A DNA stretch of 64,000 nt, taken from Cardiocondyla obscurior. Lineage: Eukaryota > Arthropoda > Insecta > Hymenoptera > Formicidae. The notes under the pieces were generated by a model, which was not told where the DNA came from, searched no databases, and worked only from the letters and a program-made list of their open reading frames with translations. This document shows positions 1 to 10,100 of this stretch, in pieces (positions within the stretch are counted from its first letter, which is position 1; the number at the start of each line of letters is the position of its first letter). A program made the translations under genes and the position numbers. The stretch lies in NCBI RefSeq assembly GCF_019399895.1, contig NC_091868.1:7379593-7443592 (forward strand). Reading direction: 5' to 3'.

Positions 1-86
1 TCTATTAAGCAGTTCGGGAAGAAGAGTTAAAACTTTCTCCAAGAGATGCAATACCTGTTCTAACTCTTCCCTGTGTGCTTTATGCA
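1..86 (-). CDS. RALGAPA1: RalGAP-alpha coding exon 3 (cut by the window edge)
   Basis: This exon starts after a tttttatag acceptor and runs off the window. Its first two bases complete Val73. Residues 74-101 read HKAHREELEQVLHLLEKV and onward to LLPELLNR, matching the amphipathic [20 protein letters not shown] helix known in RALGAPA1. The phase agrees exactly with exon 2. Confidence 0.93.
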
Positions 87-1787
87 CTATAAAAAACATT
101 TAAATTAGTTTTTTCTTTAAATCGCGTTACATAAGTAATATTTGTTATAAGAAGTTAGTAGTAATGAAAGGAATAATTAATGCAATAAAATAAGTTAGAG
201 TAATATGATATGTGACTTACCAATATGGAAGGAAAGCTCTGGCAGCAGAATGGGAAGAAATGAAAGAGATGATAAAATAATAACGAGTGAATATTACGGT
301 TAATATAAAATTACAATTTTGAAAGTAATGATATTATTGTCAAGTTATATAATTATGCATTAAAGCATGGAAATTTTTAAAGTTATGCAGCATTAGAATA
401 GTTAGATTTATTACATATATTAGTATATTATGTTTTAACATTAATTAAATTTGTAAACTTACCGCGTTGACGAAGATTTGCTTCAGCTGACACAAAACAA
501 TCGTACAGGATGAAGTACACATGGCTGAAGTTACCCTCAAAAAAACCTTTTGCCTCATCAGTATCCACGTTTTCTACAATATAAAAATATGCATAAATTA
601 AAATATTTATTTCTTACATTAAATATATGATGTTCGAATTAATCGATTAAATAGTAAAAAACATTTTTTTTTATTTTGCTTTACTTTGCTACACAAGTGC
701 CTTATAGAGAAAAGTGATGAAAAAAAGCTATTACATCACAACTGGTTCGAAACTATCTGTGCTTATATAGCGAAATTCTTTTTCTTTATTTGTATACAGA
801 GTGTCTAAAATAAAGTCAAATCGTATATCTGTGGGTAGGGAATTAAAATTAGAGATAAAAAGTCCTATAAAGGTTTGTAAAATTCGTGACTATTATTAAA
901 AAAAAAAAATTTTAATTTTTACAGGACTTTTTTTTCTCCAATTCTAATATCCTACTCACAGATATATATTATTTGACTTTTTATTTCAAACACTCTGTAT
1001 AAGCATGGTGCTAGACATATATAGAAACATGTGCAAAAAATATTGAAGCTCAAACAATTTTTAATACATGCATAAAAATATATAGTATGCATGGAATAAT
1101 GTAACTTTAGCTGCTGATGAAAGCCACAAGTTGGTCAATGTGGTCAAGTGGTTTGGTGATTAGATATTGACACTATCATAAGACTACAAAACCAGAACTG
1201 TTTGGATTAATTTTTTTTTTAAGTAGGCAAATAATTTATGTATTATTTTTAATTATATTTAATAAGCCAAAAAATAGAATCATTAAATAATTTTTTAATA
1301 AATCCCAACTATATAAAAAAGGGTTTATTAATTATATGGTTTTAAAATGTGTTAAGTAAACAATATATTTTTTTAGTAAATATAACGAGGTGTACTGTCT
1401 CATCTTCAGACAAGTAGTTAGCACTAAAAGTGAAATCTCATTAAGAAAGCACAATAAGACCTGCAGGATGAAAAATATATTTCGAACAAACGCAAACTTC
1501 TCGCGCTAGAAAGCTTTCGCGGTACAATTCGAGGCGTTTCCCCCAATGCGCGTGGGAGCGAACAAATATCGAGGCTGTAACCGCCTCGGCATGCCCTTCC
1601 ACGAAGCACTGACTCAGGACCACCCTGATGACCCCGTCGCGTAGCGCGGCAGCGTCGACGCCGTCAACGCGTTATTCTCACCTAGCACAATTTTGAGATG
1701 CTTGAACCGCGTCGCGCTGTCCTTCTTGACATCCTGGATCTTGAGCGTCGACTTCTTGATGTCTACATGGAGCTTTTTGCTGAACAT
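1..1787 (-). CDS. RALGAPA1: Ral GTPase-activating protein subunit alpha, 5' part (partial gene)
   Basis: The catalytic alpha subunit of the RalGAP complex stimulates GTP hydrolysis by Ral small GTPases, working with a beta subunit; its GAP domain is C-terminal and lies outside this window. Three minus-strand exons (1682-1787, 463-573, 1-86) join in phase (1, then 1) and encode residues 1-101. The start MFSKKLHVDIKKS, the segment KHLKIVLEN, the block FFEGNFSHVYFILYDCFV and HKAHREELEQVL...LLPEL follow the vertebrate RALGAPA1 N-terminus in order and spacing. Splice sites are canonical: donors gtgaga and gtaagt, acceptors ttgtag and tatag. The start ATG at 1787-1785 is chosen because it matches the family start. 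The coding region continues beyond base 1. The gene is head to head with a small plus-strand gene. Drosophila CG5521 is the expected fly orthologue. The family call is very secure; the 5' UTR extent is unknown. Confidence 0.95.
221..238 (-). CDS. RALGAPA1: Candidate 18-nt in-frame microexon of RalGAP-alpha
   Basis: The intron between exons 2 and 3 contains, on the minus strand, a long C/T-rich tract ending in ctgccag. It is followed by 18 nt and then an excellent gtaagt donor. Inclusion between phase-1 exons would insert six residues (ELSFHI) between Arg72 and Val73 without changing frame or adding a stop. The constitutive exons already join correctly without it, so it would be an optional cassette. 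This rests on sequence only; no expression evidence is available. Confidence 0.5.
463..573 (-). CDS. RALGAPA1: RalGAP-alpha coding exon 2
   Basis: This exon is 111 nt long. It completes Glu36, encodes residues 37-72 and leaves one base of codon 73. It follows a ttgtag acceptor and ends at a gtaagt donor. The motif FFEGNFSHVYFILYDCF matches the family block FF..HFSHIYYVFFENF. The exon is too short to stand out as a long open frame; it was found by eye from splice sites and similarity. Confidence 0.93.
794..1000. mobile_element. Hairpin MITE, mariner-like TA target, in a RalGAP-alpha intron
   Basis: About 90 bp from 794 is repeated, inverted, up to 1000, forming one long imperfect hairpin. Both arms carry ATACAGAGTGT, then AAATAAA(AA)GTCAAAT, then ATATCTGTG.GTAGG, and end near AAAGTCCT. 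A poly-A loop lies near 898-910. Each end abuts a TA dinucleotide, as expected for Tc1/mariner-type insertion. It has no coding capacity. The assignment to mariner-type rests on the TA flank and terminal sequence and is an inference. Confidence 0.8.
1682..1787 (-). CDS. RALGAPA1: RalGAP-alpha coding exon 1
   Basis: This exon encodes 35 complete residues plus the first base of a Glu codon. It is Lys-rich (KKSTLKIQDVKKDSATRFK). It ends CTA-G before a gtgaga donor, so the split codon G+AA restores the conserved Glu-Asn of the family. The overlapping open frames on both strands here are shadows of this exon. Confidence 0.93.
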
Positions 1788-2471
1788 GATTCGAGCCGCC
1801 GGCGGCCACGAGGACAGATATCAACATCGGTGGCGACGCCCAGGACGGTCCGCGTCGGTGCCGAGGCCCGTTTAACTCCGTGCGCTCACCGTCCCATCGG
1901 CGCGTGGTGCATCGTCCGCTCTCGGTCACGTCAAAATCGGCGTCGAACTTCCAGCACACACTCCTCCGATCAGATGTACGTGACGGCCATCTTGAGCGCC
2001 TTGCTCACTTTGCTCGCGCTGCGCCGCTCGGTGGCTCCTCGGGGCAATGACATCATCCGTCAAGTGAAGAACCGTTGCCGTTTCCCACCAGAGTTCGGTT
2101 GGTGCGACGAACCCTTTTTTACCGACCAGACCGACTGACTCCGGCGTTTCATTTCCTCTAGAAACTTGTTACAAGCGGAAGTGATGTCTAAGAGCTAGTT
2201 AACGTACGTTACGGTCGTACGGCGGTTTAAAAAAAAGTGCCGAGAAGAAGAATCGCGTCCTGAAGCCTACGTTTATCGAGAGAATTCGACTCAGCAAGAA
2301 GAGAAACTCTTTGGAAGTTCTAGAGGCTCGGAATTGTTGGCGGAAGATCTGAGCGATCGCTCTTGCGAGTGACAGCAGATACGTAAGTTTCTCACGAGAC
2401 TATTCGGTACGGTTAACGATTGATAAAGAGCTTTTTGCGAGTCTGATAACTCACTTTTCTCGTAATTACAG
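1788..2471. promoter_or_regulatory. Divergent promoter and leader region between RalGAP-alpha and the small plus-strand gene
   Basis: The two start codons face away from each other with about 700 bp between them. The interval must hold both leaders and the shared or paired promoters. It contains the leader exon and leader intron of the plus-strand gene (donor gtaagt at 2383, acceptor ttacag ending at 2471) and is GC-rich and CpG-rich from 1790 to 2140. A TTTAAAAA stretch near 2226 is the only TATA-like element seen. Transcription start sites cannot be placed from sequence. Confidence 0.5.
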
Positions 2472-2491
2472 ACACCGGGGATTTGACCGAG

Positions 2492-2904
2492 ATGACGACA
2501 CAATCATACAAAGAACTCAACGATGTCGTGAGAGCCTCCGAACAACGGCAGAGAAGCTGCAAATTTAACCAGGTTAGTAATTATACATTTTCTTACATTT
2601 AGACGGCTTTGTCATTTCATTTCTTGAAAGAATCCGACGCTTTACGTAAGCGATAAACGATACTTATATTTCCTCGCGGACCACAACGATGTTAACTCAA
2701 GAGCTACTTAAGACAAATGGTTTAGTGGCACAATATATGGTCGCCGTGCTTGCAAACCACTGTCAAAGACAACAATACCAATCAATGTAATCGATGGTAG
2801 GGAAATTACAGCATTTACAATACGAACGCGACGTACGGGGCTTTTGGCGAAGGCTGTCCCGATTATTTAATGGAATTGGAACAGGCCAGAATATGGATGA
2901 GTAG
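2492..2904 (+). CDS. Small spliced gene, predicted 57-residue protein, unrecognised
   Basis: The coding model has two exons. Exon 2492-2572 starts ATGACGACA with G at -3, encodes 27 residues (MTTQSYKELNDVVRASEQRQ...) and ends CAG before a gttagt donor. Exon 2812-2904 follows an aaattacag acceptor in the same phase, encodes 30 residues (HLQYERDVRGFWRRLSRLF...) and ends in TAG. A leader intron 2383-2471 has good sites. The product is hydrophilic, basic and probably helical, with no signal peptide or membrane span. I recognise no family. An alternative is that the second exon is read from its own ATG at 2794 (MVGKLQHL...), or that this is a noncoding transcript. A possible AATAAA lies at 3393-3398. 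The polypyrimidine tract before the second exon is weak, which lowers confidence. Confidence 0.45.
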
Positions 2905-5900
2905 GGTAGCGCACATCCGAGGTACAGCACAACGATGTATCGAATTTCCTTAGTCCAGGAGGTCGACGTTGTTTCGAGCAAGGTGCGCCGCTACAGGAGC
3001 TGAATGGACCGGCAGATTCCTGAGTCCTTATGCGACATCTGGCCTCCTGGGCCGACGACGTCTTCTTATTGTTGGACGTTTTGTATAAGCGAAATACTTT
3101 GCACCAATCGTTCGTGCCTTAAAAAAAAATATAAAAAAATAGGAGACACAACTAACAGACGTGACATAATAATCCGCCTTTTGTAAGACTTTAAACATTG
3201 ATTTCAGTCGAGTTTCTTGATTTTTCTAATATAGTAATATATAAATATTTAATCATCGTTATATAGACACATTATTTTATAAGTACATATACATATATAA
3301 AAAAAAAAAAGGGAAAAAAATATCATCATTTGAAAACTGTATCTGGAAATCCGATCGGAGCACATTGCAGCGACTGCTTGTCAAGCTTGACGAATAAAAC
3401 GCAATCGGAAGTTCAGTTCCACCAAAGCAGTTATTGGCTTCGTCGGGATTATCTTCCACGGACAATAATCACAAGCGATCGTTTGTGCGTCGCAGGGGGC
3501 TTCCGCTTCACTTCGATCTTGCGTTCTCCTTTATTTTTTTTTCTTTTTTTTTCTTCCTGCTCGTGCCATTACGCGCGGACCATTTGTCTCTCTGTGAACG
3601 AACGGTCCATTGTCTCCTAAGTTTCTCGCTCGGGGCTCGCGCCGGAAATCAGCCATCGAAACCGCGCCTGTACGCCCGCACGCACATACATTGTACCACA
3701 CATCGTAATGTGTATCTGCGAAAGCGTGATCCGATAACCATTTTTGCAGAGCGAGCCTCCGAAATAGTCCTTATTACCGAAGCCTGTGTAAATAACTCGC
3801 GTAAATAATGGAATCTTGGATAGGACTTGATAGGATCTAAATTATGACGGGAAATTGGAATTGGCACATCGTCGGTTTCGGCCGCAATTATTTACGAGGG
3901 CTAAATAGGACGTGTGCTTAGCCGTCGTTAGCCACATTACATACTAAACGGAGAATCTAATTCTCGATAATTCTTGTACGTCGAGTTATATGAGACGTAT
4001 CCAAATATAACTTCGAGAATTCCGCAGTAATTGAATTTGAAGTTATTGGAACGCTGCACCAATATTGCATGAGTTGCAGACGATCTTAGCCAGATGTTAC
4101 TTTATGTTGCGAAGAGTACGAGAAAACAAGAAACGCGATAGCACGATAATTCACGTAAGCGTGTGAAAAATAAATTATAATCAAAGATATGTGGAAGATG
4201 AAGACGACGGAAATGAAAGAGCAAAGAGAAACCATGCAGGTAGAATGTATTTTAAATTAAAAAAAAATCTCTTTGTGAAATTACTTTATATCAATATGAA
4301 CTTAATGCAAGAGAATTAATTTTGAAATGTAATAAATATATAAAAAAGGAGCAACAATATTTCCGAGCTTGTGTTTTAAGTATAAAAAAAAAATAAATTA
4401 AATTGAAAATGAGATTTCACTTAATCTGACGTTACATTTCTGGATAAATTTTTTTACGTCCGCGTACAGCTCAATCGTATGATTCATATGTACTTCTATG
4501 TTCGTATCTACAATCCACGTAGTCCTGACATATCGCACGAGAGTTGTCGCTCGTTTCTCTTGCGGGAATAGAACCGCACCTGGAACATAATGGACGCGCT
4601 GATGGAAGAACAGGCGGAGCACGAAGGGGGCGAACGTACAGAGACAAAAGCACAAGAGGTAAGAGAGCGATCGAGAGGTAACACAAAAGGATCAGAAGGA
4701 ACTAGATGAACGAAGAGAAAGAGAGAGATAGAGAAAAGAAGGGGAAGGGCTGAAGAAGGAAAAGAGGAAAGCGTGGAGTCCCGTTGACGGAGATTCGACG
4801 AAGCAGCGATGTTTAATCGGTGTTGGCCCGCATCAGGTTGATCGAGGACCCCCCAATCGGGTGTTCGAGGACGATGTGGAGGACCCGTGGACGACGACAT
4901 AGGGAGGTCCGGAGCAGTGCAAGCGGAACCGGGGAGAGGCTGCGCCGTGCCGATCAGGCGAACAATGGAGGCGGGATGCTCATTTGTCTGCGGGCATTGT
5001 TGTTCACCCGGCCGGAAACACGAGCCTCCAACTCTCCTTTTCCCCCCCCTCGATATTCCTGTCCTTCTCTCTATCTATGTATCTCATTCGTTCTTACTCT
5101 TTTCCTCCCGCCCTCTCACTCTGTCTCTCATTTCCTCTCCCCCTTTTTCCCTATCCTTCTGTCCTCCTCGCGTTCGCCATCCGTGTATCCTCCTTGTCGA
5201 CGTCCCCTCTTCTCCCGCCGTAGCTTTTTCCAGTATGAAAGTACTGCGATGATTCCGCCAATCGTGTCGCTCGACGTTCGCAGGTCGATGGTGCAAAAAT
5301 TCGGGATAACCGTTTCCACCATGTTCAACCGCGAGTCGACGCACAATGTTGAATGTGTCGGTCTCGTCCGCTGACTTATCGATCGGCGGAAGCTCGCATC
5401 GGGTCCTGCGATGCGTGATTTACGAGATTCCTAAGAAGAGAAGAAAATCCTCTCGGGTGAAGGAACAAAAGAACCAACCTGCTTGTCAGGCATCTAATTT
5501 GCGTTGTTATGGCACCTAATTTTTTCCGTGACAGGTAGATCTGTTTAAATCATCGGCTTCACCAAGAATCGCCAAGGATTTATTAGCGCGACCTGTGCGC
5601 TGCCTAAATAATGTATCTGCAAACATAACGAGTTCATTAATTCAAGTACAAAATGCCATTGCGTGAAAAACGATGATACGACATTAAAGATAAGATTTAA
5701 TTAAAATAAAAAAAAAAAAAAGCTTTTATTTATCTATTTCGGAGAAAGCTGCATTTTATAAGAACGCAGCCAACCGATGGAACACACGGAAACAAAAAAG
5801 GCGAACGGGAACATGTGCGGGAGGATATGAAAATAGAGGGCAATTTCGCGGACGACCACGTTCACCAGCGGTCATCGGAAGGGCCTTCGTTTTATGGCCA

Positions 5901-7114
5901 TCTCGAATCCCTTCAACCAACAGAAGCCGGCACTAAAAGGAGCAGCCGAAGGATCGCCGGTATGAGAAGGAAAAAAAAAAAAAAAAAGAAAACGAAAGAG
6001 AGGCAAAGAGAGTGGAGGCCTGGCAGCACTGCGATTGAATGGCTCTGCCAAATTAACAATGATTTATGGGCTCGGTGTACCCAATACCATTCTATTAACA
6101 GCATTATTCGATCGACAAATTACACACCGACGAACGCGCTCACGGGCCGGATTCGACACTTTTTATTTTACCGGTAACAAATGACCCCGCGCAATTACCT
6201 GAACGTGTGCACGGCATGCAATGATCCACTGTTTTTGTCTCAAACGAAATTATCCTCCACTAGAAAAAGTATCTAACGCCATTTAATATAAATTCACGTT
6301 ACACTTTTCTTTGCGCGGCGTACGTATGCGTTTAAAAACTAAAGAACAATCAACGGCCGAGAGTCGGCGGGCAGCATATCGAATAATGAGTTTCCTTCGG
6401 TTAGAAAACAATATTTTGTTGTGTATTTTTGCTAAAAAGCGTGTTGTTAGTCGCTCTCTTAATTGGCCGCGTCCGCAGAGTTTTCATATTGCGTGCAAAA
6501 ATTAATGCATTCATACGTTTCGTTAATGTTTCCTTCGTTGATTATTACCGTGGCGCGGCGGCCCCCGCATATATTTTCCAATAAGTTCGGATACCCACGC
6601 GGGTTGAATACCATCCCGTCGTTATATTTGCCATGTAAATTTTCAACGATAAATATCGGATCAGTTTATATGGAAAACTGATTTAATATAAATTACATCA
6701 TTAATATTTATATTAGTGTACCGTGCAACGTGTAGTTTATGCGTTTATTTGATTCTCATTAATTGCAAAGCTTCTATAATTACATATAAATATACGTGTT
6801 TCGTACCGCGCGTTTCAAAAGGCCATCCCGGGCGTGATTTTCCGTACTTTTCCCTTCGTTGCCGCGCGTAATTGGGACCCGAAGAACCACCGATGCGAAC
6901 GGTAGTCATTTTGATGCACGAGGCCCAGTTTCGCGGCTTCTTCGCTACCACGTGAAACGACGTGGTGAACGGGCCGCCGGCGGAGGTGCGGGAAAAAAGG
7001 GCGCATTACGGCTCATTGGGCAGGCGAACAAATTCGTCGCGACGTTCCCGTGGATTATGTGAGGGAGGCCCCCGTGCACGCTGGTCCCCAAATTTCGGCT
7101 GGACGAGTGCACGG

Positions 7115-7142
7115 GAGGAGGAGGAGGAGGAGGAGGAGGAAG
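7115..7142 (+). repeat. GAG trinucleotide microsatellite
   Basis: Eight to nine consecutive GAG/AGG units with one imperfection at the right end. It falls in a spacer open frame that would encode only poly-Glu, and I do not consider it coding. Confidence 0.9.
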
Positions 7143-10100
7143 AGCAGGAGAGGACCGTCGTCGTACCTCGCCTTATCTTCGACATCGGGCCCCTCGAGCT
7201 TCCTTCTTAACGGGTGACCGAACACGAGCTACGCGTACACGCAATGTGTCCTGTACGACGACTTTGTGTGCACCGGAGCTTTGTGCACGGCGTCTCATCC
7301 TCCTCTCTCGCGGCCGAACACTTTTTGTTTGCGGCATGCGACAACCGGTAACCGAACGATTTCTTTTTTATTTTTTTATTTTCCACTCGGCCGCGATAAT
7401 CTACGGTGTGCTCTATAAATTACGCACATGCGTACTCAAACGTTGTCCAGCGGTACCGAGATCCCTAAAATTAACCGAGATTTATTTCATTTTTCACCTC
7501 CCCGAGGAATTTTGCTCTTTACATTTTGAGTTATTATACTTCAGATTATATGTCGCGCGAGGAAGAAAGAAATAGGTGCTCGGTAGAACGTTTATCAACG
7601 AATCTTCTTAGTCGGGGTGTACGCGCGCCAGAAATAGAGACCGTACTTCGTCGTTGTGATTAACTACGACATGAAATTGAACTATTAATATCTAAGCGGT
7701 TTTCTGTTTCCTCTACGGGCAATTTCGTGAGAGAATATTATTGGAGAATGCTTCGTATATAGTCTACATACGAAAACGATCGTGAGGTTCCGAGAAAACT
7801 CAGCTCTCGGCCCTCTTTCTTAATTTCTAATTTCATTACGGATTCTCGGACGGCCGCATAATAGTCTCGGCTGGTTCCATAAGCCATCTGGCACGATCTC
7901 CGGTGGGATCTATATCTATATGCGCATCAAAAGATCGATCAAGATCGATCGGGATGGACGTCTAGCTTCGGCGACCGACGGCGGTGAGTCCGGTTGTAGT
8001 TTGCCAAGGCGTGTAATCATGTTACGATCGAATTTACATGGCAAATTGTGCTAACGCAGAGAAAACAATTTCCTCCTGGCGTGGACAGCGGATGGAAATT
8101 TTTCTATCGTGGACAAGCGTCCGCGTTCCCCTCGGACCCGCCTCGATAGCCGCTTCCCTTGAAAATTTATATTCCGCCGATCGTGATGCATCTTCTAGCT
8201 GCATTACCCTCCCCCTCGCGATGTAATCGCTTCGATATTGTCAATATTTGTAAATTCGTTTGGCGTCGCGAATTATTAAATACATTAACAGTAATAAAGT
8301 ATTATATCGTTACGTTATTATATTACAAGCGATGGGATTGTGTTAGTATATAATCGAATATTATTTATTGAATAACGTAAATTATTAAAATTATTAAAAT
8401 GATAAAAGTAAAACGTGAGGTAAATCGGGTATAATTATTTAAAGTTTTCATCAACTAAAGCTTATCACTTGCATTTTTGTAAATGTTTGTTAAATTCTTT
8501 AAATACTGTACAAGCTGATTATTTTAATTGTCACAAAAGAATTCTAAGATGAACATTAATTATCAGAAGTTTGCGGAACGTAGAATATCTCTTTGCATTT
8601 TGCAAAAATTTAAATGCTAGAATATCTCGAGCGAAGTATCTCTTTCTTGGATAATAACTTAAGTTGCCCGACGTTATGGATTATTTTCAAGTAAAAAAAA
8701 ATTACAGTAGAAAAGGACCGGGAAGGGAATTAACAAATGACGACGATCTTATGCGATACAATATAGTAACGCAGCCAGACGGAACGAATTATTCTAATTC
8801 GCTCTGTATTCGGACTGGCGCGTCTCTAGGAAACAGTCATTATGCCAGACATGCCTAACCGTACCTAGACAATGATTCTATTAGCGAAGTAGATTTATAA
8901 CAAGAATAATTATTTAAACACTACCGTTTTGCGTTTAATCTCGAAATTTTCCGCGTACCTTCCCGCGTGCGTTTCGCGCGTCTTTTTGTTTTATCCCGTG
9001 CCAAATGCATTCTCCGTAATTAAAACTATAGCGAACGGAGGTGAATTTAATTATTACTTACCGTTCACTGACATTATCTCTTGCCCGTAGCGATTAGCCA
9101 TGAAACGTACGACGTCGCGATATTTTTAGCGTTCGCCTTTGCGAAGTCCCCATTCATATTTCTAAAGTGGGGCGTTCGTTGAAAAAGATTCGCGACGTTT
9201 GGTTAATTGGCGAATGCGGGGCAACATTGTCCACGTCGGTTACATAATGGGCCGCCTCTGACGCGTCCATAATAGCGGGTAGCCCGGGTATTTAGATGAG
9301 TTGACTCCAATTGGCGTACGTACCGTGAGAATCCAGTATCTGGTGCGTGGACAGACCAAGGCAGAAGGGACAAAAAAAAAAGAAGAAAAAAAATAGACAA
9401 AAAAAAAAGTGGGTGAACTAATCATGCAAATTGTTCCCGCCGAGTTGCATAACTCCCCGTCCGTCTTCGCCGCTGCTATCTTCATTATCTATTTAGTTAG
9501 TTGCGTAATTAAATAAGTAATTGGAGATTGTATTTCTTTTTTTATCAATCGTTGATTCACGTCGCTCGCGATCGCAATTAATGATACCTCGGGCGACGCG
9601 TCGTGTTTTTATTATTATTATTATTAACTGATTTCATTTCGCGCATGCTACGCACATTATTGGCGAATACGATCGCAGTCGTTAACCGATACTTTACACC
9701 CGTAATTATCTAATTATACGGCACGTAAGCCGGATAATTTTCATTATTGCTTTTTATTCATTATCATCGCGCGTTTACATGTAAAACGCGTGGTAATACG
9801 GCGGGTAATGGATTGTGTTTTTGCTAGGACTCTAAGCAGCGCTCGATGATCATTAACTCGCGCGCATTGAAAGAAGCTCGCAAAGAAATTGCGAAGGGAT
9901 TAATTTCAATGAATTATCAACGGGTGGGAATCCTGGGCACGTGTAGATGCGGATTACGAAGTTCCGTTGACAGATTTCTGCGGGTGACGGAAGACGCGGA
10001 CGGTTATGCAGCTGCGACGAGAAGGAGAGACCACGCGGCATGCTACGAGCAATGTGCGAGGCTTCGCGCGGCCGTCAATTACGATTAATTAGAGCGGAGA

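Noticed and set aside
1698..2138. Plus-strand 146-codon frame over RalGAP-alpha exon 1
   Set aside because: The minus-strand frame encodes the conserved RalGAP N-terminus, so the plus-strand frame is a shadow.
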